Source: JANNUT01 sp046331425
GTDB lineage: Bacteria > Acidobacteriota > Polarisedimenticolia > J045
Assembly: GCA_046331425.1 (NCBI GenBank)
Contig: JAXLQU010000003.1
Span: forward strand, 157,088 to 221,087
Length of the DNA: 64,000 nt
Reading direction: 5' to 3'
Positions within the stretch are counted from its first letter, which is position 1, and each line of letters opens with the position of its first letter. This document shows positions 45,934 through 55,690 of the stretch, piece by piece. Position numbers and translations under genes: made by a program. The notes beneath the pieces were generated by a model. That model had not been told where the DNA came from, searched no databases, and saw only the letters and a list, made by a program, of their open reading frames with translations.

Positions 45934-47582
45934 TTGGCCCCCTTGGAGAGATACAGATCGAGCCAGACAGGCGTGCTCGCCACGGGATCCTCCGCGCCAC
46001 GTCGGTGCATCAGCGCGAGGTCGGCGCGCTGATCGCCATCGAGGTCGGCGATGGTGACATCTCCCAACTCGTCGATCGCCTGCTCGAGTGTCAGCGCGAG
46101 TGTCGGGTCATCGTCATAGCGTCCGTGCGCCTGGCCGGGATGGATGGTGATCGAGCGCCCGGTTGAAAGGTGCACGAAGTCGATGCGACCGTCGCCGTCG
46201 AAATCGCCCGCAAACTGCGCGAAACGATCGAGGCGCAGGCGGTTGAAATTGAGCTTCAGTTTCTCTGTGAGCGACCGCCCGGGAAACGAGACGAATCGCC
46301 CCTGTTCGTCCTGGTGGTAGACGTGAAACTCCACCCCAACCGAGAGACGCTTGGTCATGACCGCTGCAAGCGCTCCCATTGTGCTGACGTCGAAGGTGAG
46401 CGTCAGCAACTCTTTGCGATGGTCACCATCCAAGTCGGTGACGGCGCGGAGCAGCAAGCCTTGGTGCTGGACCATCAGGGGAATTCCCTGGATCTCGCTG
46501 GTCGAATACGGCGTGGATTCCAGCGAGCCATCGGCGTTCATGTGATGCAGCCGAAGCGTCCCATCAAACGACTCTTTGCTCTCGCTTCCAGCTTTGGATG
46601 AAGAGTCAGAGCGAGTGATCACCTCGGCTCGCCCATCACCATCGATGTCGCCGAAGTGCACGAGATCGACCTCGGCTGTCATCGGCGCGGTGCTCGGATT
46701 CGACGTCTGCCGCCTCAGACAACCGAGTGGTACATGGATCGCAGGGCCAAACCGTCCTTCGCCCAGGCCCGGAAGAAACGCCACGGTTTCCGACAGCCGC
46801 ACGCTCACCTGACCGCTGAGCGATGAATTTTCGGGCGCGCCGGGCGACACCACCAGGTCGGGGACTCCATCGCCATTGACATCCTCGATGCGTGGCAATG
46901 GATAGAAACGACGTGCGAGTTGGCCGCTCCTCGAGTCGTCCGTGGGCAGCACGAGTCGCTGCACCGGCTGAGGCGAAAATCCTGAGGGGCCGCCGCGATA
47001 GAGCACGATCCCTGCATCGGCTGGAATCGCCAGGTCGAGCGTGCCGTCGGCGTCGAGGTCACGCACGAACGGCAGCGTGGGCATCAACGCACCACTCCCT
47101 GCCATCACCGTCGGTTCCGATACGAGTGACTCCAGTCGCAGCCGCGGGGTGAGTTCAGGGCCTGCCAGTCGAACCGCGCTGACCCCTGCGTCGGTCAGCG
47201 CCAAGAGTGGTGCGAATCGTGGTCCGGGAGCGATGGTCGTGACAGTGGGCGCCAGGCGAAGAGCGATTCCCTCTCCTGCCACGCCACCTTCGGAGGAAAG
47301 GTACAGCCGTAGTTCGCGCACGTCCTCCAGCAGAGGCACCACCTCGATCGACTGTGCGAATCCTTGTTGCTCGATCGCGGTTTGCGTGGTCCAGCGTCGA
47401 TAGTCCAGTAACAACGCCAGGTCGGTCGTACCGTCTCCGTCCAGATCGGTCGGAAGCATTGCCGCTGGCGAGCATGGAAGGTCGAGGCGAGCAAAGACTC
47501 GTGGCAGGTCGGCTGGACGTGCCATGGACGCGGTACAGCTACCGGCAAGTAGGAGTAGGCCGACTCTCAGACGGGTTGGCAT
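45930..47582 (-). CDS. FG-GAP/VCBS repeat protein, secreted (possible lipoprotein)
   Basis: A 550-aa paralogue of the downstream gene. It has a signal peptide with a lipobox-like LLLAGSC near residue 15 and repeated DxDGDG motifs (DLDGDGTTDLALLL, DLDADGTLDLAIP, DVNGDGVPDLVV, DIDGDGRAEVIT, DLDGDHRKELLTL, DFDGDGRIDFVHL). The frame is open to 47630 with a TTG; ATG 47582 gives a normal signal peptide and is preferred, though no clear Shine-Dalgarno is seen. It overlaps the next gene by ATGA. It is probably cell-surface or periplasmic; function unknown. Confidence 0.82.
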   Translation of the reverse strand: MPTRLRVGLLLLAGSCTASMARPADLPRVFARLDLPCSPAAMLPTDLDGDGTTDLALLLDYRRWTTQTAIEQQGFAQSIEVVPLLEDVRELRLYLSSEGGVAGEGIALRLAPTVTTIAPGPRFAPLLALTDAGVSAVRLAGPELTPRLRLESLVSEPTVMAGSGALMPTLPFVRDLDADGTLDLAIPADAGIVLYRGGPSGFSPQPVQRLVLPTDDSRSGQLARRFYPLPRIEDVNGDGVPDLVVSPGAPENSSLSGQVSVRLSETVAFLPGLGEGRFGPAIHVPLGCLRRQTSNPSTAPMTAEVDLVHFGDIDGDGRAEVITRSDSSSKAGSESKESFDGTLRLHHMNADGSLESTPYSTSEIQGIPLMVQHQGLLLRAVTDLDGDHRKELLTLTFDVSTMGALAAVMTKRLSVGVEFHVYHQDEQGRFVSFPGRSLTEKLKLNFNRLRLDRFAQFAGDFDGDGRIDFVHLSTGRSITIHPGQAHGRYDDDPTLALTLEQAIDELGDVTIADLDGDQRADLALMHRRGAEDPVASTPVWLDLYLSKGAK

Positions 47583-47664
47583 ACGCCAAGAAACGAATGA
47601 CTGCAAAGATGGTTGCAACACGACCTTCAATGATCTGTCGGGAAGCCCGTCGGTCCGGTCGCTG

Positions 47665-48912
47665 TCACTCGTGACTCAGCGCTTCGACCGGCTGCAGTTT
47701 TGACGCTTTCAGCGCCGGCCAAATGCCGAACACCAGCCCCACTATCGTGCAGAACACCAAGCCATTGACGGCCCATCCCCATGGCACCTTCACGCTGAAC
47801 TCCGTGAAGAACGTCACGACATTGCCGAGTAGGAAACCAACGGCCACACCCATGATGCCGCCGAAGTTACATAACACCACGGCCTCGAGCAGAAACTGCC
47901 ACAAGATGCTGCGACGCCGCGCTCCAAGTGCCTTGCGCACGCCGATTTCGCGCGTTCGTTCCGTCACCGACACCAGCATGATGTTCATGATGCCGATCCC
48001 GGCCACGATCAACGCCACCATCCCGACCGCGAACGCACCGGCCTTGACTCCGGCGGTCGTTTGATTGAACTCGCGGATCTGGCTTTCGTTACTGAACATG
48101 TAGAAATCGTCGTCGGTCTTGGCGTCGACGCCGCGCGCAATCCTCAACACGCCGCGGGTTTCTTCCATCGCCGCCGAAAGCAACTCTGGCCTCAGGGCCC
48201 GCACGGTCATGTTGACTGAGCGGCGGCGCCCGTCGTCGTCGTACATTCCGTAGCGCTGCTCGAATACCGTGATTGGGATATAGACGTAGTTATCGAAATT
48301 CCCGCCAAACGCGGATTTCTTCTGCTCGAATACGCCCACCACCTGGAATTCGCGCCCGTCGATCCGCGCCGTTTTGCCCACGGGATCGACGAACGGAAAC
48401 AGTTGCTCGGCGATCGCATAGCCGATCACGGCGACGTCGCGACCAATCCGGATGTCCTCATGCGACAGGTTGCGGCCGTACTCAATGAAGTGGGTGTTGT
48501 TCTCTGGATACTCCGGGGTGCCACCCACCACCCACAGCACAGACTCGGTGGACCGGTCTTGGTACTGCGCCTTCGAGCCGAACTGCCACAACTCGGCACC
48601 AACCAGATCGATGCTGTTGACCTTCTCACGCACCTCGTTGGCGTTCTCGACCGTCACCGGTTTGCGACGTTGGATCTGCCGCCAGTCGATGTTGTTGTTG
48701 AATTCTCCGCGCGGCCATTTCTGTACTTGAAACGTTCGGGCGCCCAGCACGCTCATCTCTTTCTCCATGGTCGCCTCCACCACGGAAATTCCGGTCATCA
48801 CTCCGATGATCGATGCCACGCCGGCGACGATGCCAACCAATGTCAAGATCGAGCGCAGCTTGTGCGCCAGGATCGCCGCGAACGCCATGCGGACCGCTTC
48901 ACTCCAGTGCAT
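47665..48912 (-). CDS. FtsX/MacB-type ABC permease (first paralogue)
   Basis: A 415-aa permease with one N-terminal helix, a large periplasmic MacB-PCD domain (about residues 45-270) and three C-terminal helices. The conserved phrase RTREIGVRKALGARRRSI occurs near 335. It pairs with the separate ATPase encoded at 50176-50865 and the MacA-like adaptor. The second permease gene lies 16 bases upstream; the two are related but not identical, suggesting a heteromeric transporter. Substrate unknown. Confidence 0.87.
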   Translation of the reverse strand: MHWSEAVRMAFAAILAHKLRSILTLVGIVAGVASIIGVMTGISVVEATMEKEMSVLGARTFQVQKWPRGEFNNNIDWRQIQRRKPVTVENANEVREKVNSIDLVGAELWQFGSKAQYQDRSTESVLWVVGGTPEYPENNTHFIEYGRNLSHEDIRIGRDVAVIGYAIAEQLFPFVDPVGKTARIDGREFQVVGVFEQKKSAFGGNFDNYVYIPITVFEQRYGMYDDDGRRRSVNMTVRALRPELLSAAMEETRGVLRIARGVDAKTDDDFYMFSNESQIREFNQTTAGVKAGAFAVGMVALIVAGIGIMNIMLVSVTERTREIGVRKALGARRRSILWQFLLEAVVLCNFGGIMGVAVGFLLGNVVTFFTEFSVKVPWGWAVNGLVFCTIVGLVFGIWPALKASKLQPVEALSHE

Positions 48913-48928
48913 CGCTCACTTCCTTACT

Positions 48929-50167
48929 CTACTCGTAGCGAAGTGCTTCGACCGGATCCAGGCGTGAAGCGCGCAGAGCCGGTACGAAACCCGCGATCAC
49001 GCCAACACCTGCCGCTACGGTCAGCGCCAGGATCACGATCGGGGGTGAGACGCTTGCCGAGATCAAGAACTTGTTGATTGCGGCGGTCACCGCCAGGGCC
49101 AGCAGCAGCCCCAAAACCCCGCCAATCAGACAGATCGTCGACGATTCGAACAGGAACTGAGTCAGGATCGCGCGCCGTCGCGCGCCAATCGCCTTGCGAA
49201 TGCCGATTTCACGAGTGCGCTCGGTAACCGAGACGAACATGATGTTCATCACGCCGATGCCGCCAACAAACAGCGACATTCCGGTGATCAGCACGCCAAC
49301 CAGTAACACGATCCCCATCACGTTGTTGAACATCGCGACCAGCGTATCCATCCGATTGATTGCGAAGTTCTCGGTCTCCAGCGGCGTGAGCTTGCGAACC
49401 TTGCGCATTTCGCCGATCAACTCGTACTCGAACAGATCCAACGCCACACCGGGTGGCGCCTTGACCGCAACGTTCAGGTCGCGGTTGGCGCTACCGAACG
49501 AGCGTACGAAGGTGGTGATAGGCACAAAGATCTGACTATCGAAGTCAGGGCCACCGAAGAAACCGGCGCTCCCCTGCTTCTCCATCACACCCACGACCCG
49601 GAAGTCCGAGCGCCCGATGCGAATCGTCTTGAACATCGGATTCTCGCTCCCGAACAACCTCTCGCGCATCGTGGAACCGATGACACAGACGTAGCGCTTG
49701 AACTGGACATCGAAGGCCGTCAGGAATCGCCCCACTTCAGGCACCCCAGTAGAGACCATGATCTGTTTGTCGGTCGTGCCGATGATGTCGACCCCCGAGA
49801 TGTCGACCGAGCCGAACTTCACGCTGCGATCGGTTTGCACCGACGGGTTGACGATCTGTTCGGGTGGGAGTTGCCGCCGCAGGTCATCGACATCCTGCAT
49901 GGTCAGATTCGGCCGATTGCGAAACGAGCGAAAATTCCCGGTGAAGACCCACGGCATGCGCGAGACGTAAAGCACATCGGCGCCGAGCGAGGAAACGCTC
50001 TCTTGGAAGCTGTTGGAGATTCCGTTGGCGGCGGTCATGGTCGACACCACACCGACGATCCCGATGATGATTCCAAGCGTGGTCAACACGCCGCGAGACT
50101 TGTTGCCGCGCAACGCCGAGAGTGCGATTCGCATCGACTCCGCGAATTCGATGACGAGTCGTCGCAT
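48929..50167 (-). CDS. FtsX/MacB-type ABC permease (second paralogue)
   Basis: A 412-aa permease with the same layout as the downstream one: N-terminal helix (LTTLGIIIGIVGVVSTM), periplasmic domain and C-terminal three-helix bundle with RTREIGIRKAIGARRRAI near 330. It lies 8 bases downstream of the ATPase gene. A MacB made of one fused ATPase-permease chain is the usual form; here ATPase and two permeases are separate, as in LolCDE-like systems. Lipoprotein, peptide or macrolide substrates are possible. Confidence 0.87.
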   Translation of the reverse strand: MRRLVIEFAESMRIALSALRGNKSRGVLTTLGIIIGIVGVVSTMTAANGISNSFQESVSSLGADVLYVSRMPWVFTGNFRSFRNRPNLTMQDVDDLRRQLPPEQIVNPSVQTDRSVKFGSVDISGVDIIGTTDKQIMVSTGVPEVGRFLTAFDVQFKRYVCVIGSTMRERLFGSENPMFKTIRIGRSDFRVVGVMEKQGSAGFFGGPDFDSQIFVPITTFVRSFGSANRDLNVAVKAPPGVALDLFEYELIGEMRKVRKLTPLETENFAINRMDTLVAMFNNVMGIVLLVGVLITGMSLFVGGIGVMNIMFVSVTERTREIGIRKAIGARRRAILTQFLFESSTICLIGGVLGLLLALAVTAAINKFLISASVSPPIVILALTVAAGVGVIAGFVPALRASRLDPVEALRYE

Positions 50168-50175
50168 CGTACCGC

Positions 50176-50865
50176 CTAGGCAGCGCCAGCGAGGCGCGTG
50201 TCGGACTCGATCAGCCCATCGCGCAATCGAATGATGCGATGCGCATGCTGCGCCATGGCAATTTCGTGCGTCACCAGCAGCACGGTATTCCCAGAGCGGT
50301 GCAACTCGGCAAACAACGCCATGATTTCGTCCCCGGTGGCACTGTCCAGATTCCCGGTCGGTTCGTCAGCTAGTAGCATCGAAGGCCGGTTCACCAAGGC
50401 GCGCGCAATTGCGACGCGTTGCCGCTGACCGCCGGACAATTCGGTCGGGCGATGGTGGATTCGATCCGCCAGTCCCACACGCTCGATCGCCTCCTCCACC
50501 ACCTTGCGGCGTTCCGAACGCGCCATGCCGGCGTAGATCAGGGGCAACTCGACGTTCTGAAACACATTGCTGCGGGGCAGCAAATTGAAAGTCTGAAACA
50601 CGAAGCCGATCTTGCGATTGCGGATATCGGCAAGCGCATCTTCCTCGAGCGTACTGACGTCCTCACCGTCGAGGATGTAGTTGCCGGAGCTGGGGCGATC
50701 GAGGCAACCGAGCATATTCATCATGGTCGACTTGCCTGAACCGGACGGGCCCATGATCGCAACGTAATCGTTGGTCTGGACCTCGAACGAGACGCCTCGA
50801 AGAGCGTGCACCTGAACGCTGCCGAGTTGATAGATCTTGGTGATATCGCGGATCGATAACGACAT
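50176..50865 (-). CDS. MacB/LolD-type ABC ATPase
   Basis: A 229-aa ATPase of the LolD/MacB class with Walker A GPSGSGKST, signature LSGGQRQRVAIARAL, Walker B MLLADEPTGNLD and the switch His in LVTHEIAMAQH. It lies 17 bases downstream of the MacA-like gene and 8 bases before the first permease, so the four genes form one operon. Confidence 0.9.
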   Translation of the reverse strand: MSLSIRDITKIYQLGSVQVHALRGVSFEVQTNDYVAIMGPSGSGKSTMMNMLGCLDRPSSGNYILDGEDVSTLEEDALADIRNRKIGFVFQTFNLLPRSNVFQNVELPLIYAGMARSERRKVVEEAIERVGLADRIHHRPTELSGGQRQRVAIARALVNRPSMLLADEPTGNLDSATGDEIMALFAELHRSGNTVLLVTHEIAMAQHAHRIIRLRDGLIESDTRLAGAA

Positions 50866-50882
50866 GGCGTCTTTCCCCTGAC

Positions 50883-52115
50883 TTACGAGCGAGCGCCGGC
50901 AGCCGGCTTGTTGTTCACCTCGACGGCCGCGCCCTCGGCAAGATCGCGACTGATCGCGCGGTAGTTACCCGTCACGATTTCCTGTCCTTCGGTGAGTCCT
51001 TCGGTCACCTCGATGTGGCTCTCGCTCTGGATCCCGGTCTTGACCGGAACTGCCGTCACCTTGTTGCCGTCGACCACGAAGGCGATCGTCACGAAGCCGT
51101 CTTTGTCGGGAGTGAATCGCGTCTTGTCCCCACCCAACTGATCGATGGTACGTACCGCCACCGACTGAATCGGAACGCCAATGACGTTCTGCTTGGTGTC
51201 GGTGGTGACCTCCGCTGTCGCTGTCATCCCGGGGCGCAACTGCAGGTTGGGATCGTCGATCGAGACCTTGATCTCGAATTCGGTCTTCTGTTCTGTTGTG
51301 TTTTGGCCACTGACCTTCGCGCTGCTGGCGATCTCGGTTACTGTGCCGCGGAATTGCTTCCCGGGTAGCGCGTCGACCTCGATCGTCGCGGCGTCTCCGA
51401 GAGAGATCGAGACAATGTCGTTCTCGTCGACCTCGACGAGGGCCTCCATGCCACTGAGGTTGGACAGCACCAGGATCACGTCCTCTTGAAACTGCGACCC
51501 CAGGGCGATCTCACCTGGCTCTTTGTTCCGCCGACTGATCGTCCCGTCGATCGGCGCATAGATACGCGTCTTGTTGAGGTCGTCTTGAGCCTGCTTCAGC
51601 AACGCCCGAGCCTGCTCGACCTGATCGTTGGCCGCCTTGTCCCGAGCCCTATCGCCCTCGTAGCTTGCGACCGCGGTGTCCAACGCCGCCTGCGTTTCGA
51701 GTCCTTGACGGCTCATCTCGCGCGCACGCTGAAGATCCTTTTCAGATTTGATCGTGTTCTCGCGCGTCACGTTGGCATTCGACAACGCCACGCGGAGATT
51801 CGCTTGTACGCTCTCCAGCGCCGCGAGGTAGCGCTCGCGATCCAATTCCAACAAGAGCGTGCCGCGCTCCACATGCTGACCTTCTTCGACGTGTATTGCG
51901 GTGATCTTGGCGCTGACGTCGGCGCTGATTTTGACTTCCGTTTTGGGCTGAACGCGACCGGTAGCCTTGACGGTTTGAGTCACTTCTCGTCGAGTTACTT
52001 TTTCGGTTTGCACCTCGAGCGGCTTCGGCCCACGCCCGAGCGGCGCGAAGACGACTCCAGCGGCCACCACGATCGCGACAACCCCGAGGATGATCACCAG
52101 TCGCGTTTTCGACAT
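50883..52115 (-). CDS. MacA-like periplasmic adaptor (membrane fusion) protein
   Basis: A 410-aa adaptor with an N-terminal membrane anchor (about residues 5-27). The lipoyl/barrel-sandwich halves flank a coiled-coil hairpin (EVKISADVSAKITAIHVEEGQHVERG; helices about 90-165; then APIDGTISRRN), and beta-barrel domains follow. It links the inner-membrane FtsX-type pump to an outer-membrane channel not in the window. ATG 52115 is preferred to ATG 52136 because it gives the MacA-like start MSKTRL. The gene is first of the four-gene export operon. Confidence 0.87.
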   Translation of the reverse strand: MSKTRLVIILGVVAIVVAAGVVFAPLGRGPKPLEVQTEKVTRREVTQTVKATGRVQPKTEVKISADVSAKITAIHVEEGQHVERGTLLLELDRERYLAALESVQANLRVALSNANVTRENTIKSEKDLQRAREMSRQGLETQAALDTAVASYEGDRARDKAANDQVEQARALLKQAQDDLNKTRIYAPIDGTISRRNKEPGEIALGSQFQEDVILVLSNLSGMEALVEVDENDIVSISLGDAATIEVDALPGKQFRGTVTEIASSAKVSGQNTTEQKTEFEIKVSIDDPNLQLRPGMTATAEVTTDTKQNVIGVPIQSVAVRTIDQLGGDKTRFTPDKDGFVTIAFVVDGNKVTAVPVKTGIQSESHIEVTEGLTEGQEIVTGNYRAISRDLAEGAAVEVNNKPAAGARS

Positions 52116-52354
52116 TTCCCCATCTCTCCTCACCATTTCGGTGCCAGCTCTATCGAGACCACTTTCACCCGCTAGAACGTACTGAGGGGTGAGGAAGTTA
52201 CTCGCTGTGGACGATGCGGAGGGGAGACTACCCGGCTAGGCCGCCTCGGACAGTGCTGTTTGCAACCTTTTTACCGTGTGGCTCCGCCGGCTAGATGACT
52301 GGCCGAGAGTGTGAGGAACCGATTCAACGATGGTGGACGACCCGAGCGTCTGGT

Positions 52355-52525
52355 CTAGCGAGCCACACCACCAGGTTCACGGTCGGTGTCATCGTCCTCG
52401 AGGATTCGCGCAGCGGGCGTATCGAGATCGTCGAATTGCCCCGTCCGTGTCGCGCGCAGGAACACCACCACCGCACCGGCGGCAAACAGTAGCGAGATCG
52501 GCAACAGGACAAACATGACCGACAT
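52355..52525 (-). CDS. ccoS: Cbb3-type oxidase assembly protein CcoS
   Basis: A 56-aa membrane protein. One helix (LLPISLLFAAGAVVVFLRA) is followed by the conserved GQFDDLDTPAARILEDD tail, the FixS/CcoS signature. It begins at ATG 52525, sharing one base with the ccoI stop codon (TGATG), and ends at TAG 52355. CcoS helps insert copper and heme into cbb3 oxidase. Confidence 0.88.
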   Translation of the reverse strand: MSVMFVLLPISLLFAAGAVVVFLRATRTGQFDDLDTPAARILEDDDTDREPGGVAR

Positions 52526-54975
52526 CAGTCCGCGCTCCTGCCGATCGAGCGGAAGGTATCGGCGCGATAGCTGCTGATGATCACCGTCAGCGAGCTGAGC
52601 GGCATCATCACCGCTGCGATCAGCGGGTTGAGAGTCCCGGTCATCGCCAGCGCAACCCCCAGAACGTTGTAGGCCAACGAGAACACCAGGTTGCGCCGAA
52701 CGACACGCATGGTGCGCGCGGCCCCATCGAACAACTCGGCAATTGGCATGACACCGCGCCGCGTGATGAACACATCCGCTGCTGCCAACGCCGCCTCGGC
52801 GCCGCCCTGAACGGCGATTCCAACCGGAGCCGCCGCCAGTGCCGCGGCGTCGTTGACGCCGTCACCGATCATCACCACGGGCCCGCGCTCGCGTTCGGCG
52901 ATTACGGCGCTCAGTTTCCCCTCGGGCGAGACGCCGCCGCGCGTGTCACCGGCAGACAGGCCGAGGGTGCGAGCGACGGTCGTTACCACGCGGGGATGAT
53001 CGCCGGAGAGAATCGACGGCACATGACCGGATCGACGCAGACGAAGGAGCGCTTGCTCGGCGTCGGGGCGCAGTCGATCGCCAAATGACGCCACCGCGAC
53101 GACAGTCTGGTCAACCGCGATCAACACCGGCGAGAAACCATCGTCGACGGCGTGCGCTGCGGCCATTTGCATCGCATCGCCGACCACAGCACCACGCGAT
53201 CGAACAAATGACTCGGTGCCGGCAAGGATGCGAGATCGGCCGACGCTTCCAGCGACGCCGCCCCCTTGTGTTTCGCGGACATCGACAGGGCCGCTGGCTG
53301 GGGCTGCGCCGAAAGCGGACTGAACGGCGCGCGCGACAGGATGCGTCGAGTGCGCCTCGATCGCGGCAAGCAGTGGTTGGGCTGCCGTGTCGCCGTCCCA
53401 TCGTGTGAGTGACAAACGCCCTTCGGTGAGTGTCCCGGTCTTGTCGAGCAGAAGCTTGGCCGGACGCGCCAACTTCTCGAGCACGTCGGCGCCTTTGATC
53501 AAGATTCCTTGACGTGCCGCCTGTCCGATCGCCGCGCTCACCGCCAGCGGCGTGGCCAGGCCAAGCGCGCACGGGCACGTGACGATCAGCAACGCGATCG
53601 CGTGATCGAGAGCCTGCTCGCTGGAGCGACCCCACCAGATCGTCACGGTTATCGCTGCCAACACCAACACAACCGCAACGAATACACCGGAGATGCGATC
53701 GGCCAACTGAACGATATTGGAGCGGCGGGCTGCGTGCTCCTCCACCAGCCGCATCAGTTTGCCGATGCGAGTTTCCTCACCGGTGCTCCTCACCTCGACC
53801 ACCAGCCGCGACGATAGGTTGAGTGTTCCAGCGTGCACCGGATCGCCGCTGACCACGCTCACCGGAGCCGATTCACCCGTCAGCAGCGAGAGATCGATTT
53901 CGGACGCACCGTCGAGCACCACACCATCGACTGGCACGGTATCGCCGGGGAGCAACTCCACCGTCATGCCTGCCAGCAGCGATTCGAGCGGCACCTCATG
54001 GACACGACCGGCAACGATCACGCGCGCACTGCTCGGCGAGAGCGCTGCCAACAATTCGGTAGAGTCGGCTGCCAGCCGTTGCTGTCGCCGTTGCAAGAAC
54101 CGTCCGACCAGCAACAAGAAAATCAGCGTTGCGACCGAGTCGAAGTAGATCTCGCCCTCGCCACGAACAGTGTTGACGGTGCCGTGTAGGAAGCCGGCTG
54201 TGAGTCCGATCGCAATCGGCAAGTCCATGTGCAGCGACCGCGTGCGAACCGCGTTGTAGGCGCCGCGATAGAACACCGAACCGCCGTACAGCAAGCTGGG
54301 TAGCGTTACGATCAGACTCGCCCAGCGGAACAGCGCAAACAGCCCAGGCTCGATTGCGTCGAACATCCCCGCGTAGAGCGCGAACGCAATCGCCATGACG
54401 TTGCCGGCAACAGCGCCTGCCAATCCGATCCGCATCAACATCGCGCGATCTTCGCGACGGCGCGCGCCCTCTCGCGCCAGTCCACGGGCTGGATGCGGCT
54501 GATATCCGAGAGTTGCGAAGCGGCGTGCGATTTGTGACAACGACACTTGGGATGGGTCCCAGATGAGCGTGACGCGCGATCTCACCAAGTCGGCCTTGAC
54601 CTCGATGAGGCCGGGCGTGAGCGTGTCGATACGTTCGAGCAACCAGATGCACGCGGCGCACTGCACCCCTTCTAAATAGAGGGTTACTTGGCTCAGGCCA
54701 CCGGCGAGAGCTATCACCGAGCGCGCTTGATATCCGGCATCGTCCAGCTCGGCGTAGCTTTTGTCGTTCAGTCTTCCACGCGAGGCTTGCGTGTTCTGGT
54801 CGGCACGGAGTGTGTAGTAACGCTCGAGGCCGAGTTCGTGAATGACGCCGAAGACCGCTTCACAGCCGGCGCAACAAAACTGGTTGCCGGCAGCATCGCA
54901 CAGTGGTTGAAGCGGCAGATCGAGCCCGCAGTGTGCGCACTCGGTTGACGTCGAGCGCAGCTCAGCGGTGGCCAT
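52525..54975 (-). CDS. ccoI: Copper-translocating P-type ATPase for cbb3 oxidase (CcoI/FixI)
   Basis: An 816-aa P1B ATPase that supplies copper for the oxidase. The N-terminus has a double-cysteine module (CAHC at 13-16 and FCCAGC at 33-38) followed by an HMA-like domain with CAAC (106-109). The membrane CPC motif is in TCPCALGLATP (about residue 465), the phosphorylated Asp in DKTGTLTEG (about 511) and the hinge in GDGVNDAAAL. The start ATG lies 13 bases inside the end of the upstream SafE gene. This is typical CcoI/FixI architecture and location. Confidence 0.92.
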   Translation of the reverse strand: MATAELRSTSTECAHCGLDLPLQPLCDAAGNQFCCAGCEAVFGVIHELGLERYYTLRADQNTQASRGRLNDKSYAELDDAGYQARSVIALAGGLSQVTLYLEGVQCAACIWLLERIDTLTPGLIEVKADLVRSRVTLIWDPSQVSLSQIARRFATLGYQPHPARGLAREGARRREDRAMLMRIGLAGAVAGNVMAIAFALYAGMFDAIEPGLFALFRWASLIVTLPSLLYGGSVFYRGAYNAVRTRSLHMDLPIAIGLTAGFLHGTVNTVRGEGEIYFDSVATLIFLLLVGRFLQRRQQRLAADSTELLAALSPSSARVIVAGRVHEVPLESLLAGMTVELLPGDTVPVDGVVLDGASEIDLSLLTGESAPVSVVSGDPVHAGTLNLSSRLVVEVRSTGEETRIGKLMRLVEEHAARRSNIVQLADRISGVFVAVVLVLAAITVTIWWGRSSEQALDHAIALLIVTCPCALGLATPLAVSAAIGQAARQGILIKGADVLEKLARPAKLLLDKTGTLTEGRLSLTRWDGDTAAQPLLAAIEAHSTHPVARAVQSAFGAAPASGPVDVRETQGGGVAGSVGRSRILAGTESFVRSRGAVVGDAMQMAAAHAVDDGFSPVLIAVDQTVVAVASFGDRLRPDAEQALLRLRRSGHVPSILSGDHPRVVTTVARTLGLSAGDTRGGVSPEGKLSAVIAERERGPVVMIGDGVNDAAALAAAPVGIAVQGGAEAALAAADVFITRRGVMPIAELFDGAARTMRVVRRNLVFSLAYNVLGVALAMTGTLNPLIAAVMMPLSSLTVIISSYRADTFRSIGRSAD

Positions 54976-55690
54976 GGCAACTCGGTGATGTCGGAACGGC
55001 GGCCGCTGTGCCGGGCAGTTCCATCGGCAGCGGGGCGCGACGAACCACTGTCATCAGGCCGATCGCAATCATCAGAAGCGCGGTAGCCACCGGCAATTTG
55101 CGCCGCAGCGGCCCAGCCATCGCACCGACGAGCACTCCAACGCTCAGCATCATCGGAAGGGTGCCAACCCAGAACACCGCCATGCAGAGCGCGCCGCGCC
55201 ACGCGCTGGATGTCCCGGCCGCCACGACGACAAACGCCCACAACCAGCCGCAGGGCAACAATGCCGACAAGAGCCCGACTACCAACGCGCGCGGCAGTGG
55301 TGCGATTCGACTCACGATCGACATCCCGCGGGTCAACCCGCGGCGCAGCGCGCTTGGTGCGCCGATGCGTGCATGCATCCAGTTCATCGACGTGAGAAGC
55401 GTGTAGGCACCCCAGAGCACGATCAGCACACCGGCGATCCACGACGCCGCGCGTTGCCATCCGGCCAAATTCCCGGCGATCTCGATCAATGCACCCAGCG
55501 AGCCGGCGATCAGTCCCAGCGTTGCGTACGCCAAGAGCCGCCCAACACTGTAGGCGAGATGGCGCAGCGACCTTGACTGTTGAGGATCGATGCCGGCGTA
55601 GAGCGGCACCAACCCGCCACACATGCCGGCGCAGTGAACGCTCCCGACCAGGCTGGCGGTGAATACGCTGACGAACAGGGAGTTGATCAT
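54962..55690 (-). CDS. TauE/SafE family membrane protein (cbb3-associated)
   Basis: A 242-aa membrane protein with six helices and the family start SLVGSVHCAGMCGGLVPLY, plus LLSALLPCGWLWAFVVVAAG. Genes of this family (annotated as sulfite exporter SafE) commonly sit between ccoH/FixH and ccoI, and some take part in metal handling. ATG 55690 shares a base with the FixH stop (TGATG). The end overlaps ccoI by 14 bases. The true substrate is not known. Confidence 0.8.
   Translation of the reverse strand: MINSLFVSVFTASLVGSVHCAGMCGGLVPLYAGIDPQQSRSLRHLAYSVGRLLAYATLGLIAGSLGALIEIAGNLAGWQRAASWIAGVLIVLWGAYTLLTSMNWMHARIGAPSALRRGLTRGMSIVSRIAPLPRALVVGLLSALLPCGWLWAFVVVAAGTSSAWRGALCMAVFWVGTLPMMLSVGVLVGAMAGPLRRKLPVATALLMIAIGLMTVVRRAPLPMELPGTAAAVPTSPSCHGHR

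Noticed and set aside
52137..52354. Possible terminator or repeat between ccoS and the MacA-like gene
   Set aside because: Two copies of CCGGCTAG 58 bases apart were seen, but no stable hairpin with a T run; too short to call a repeat element.
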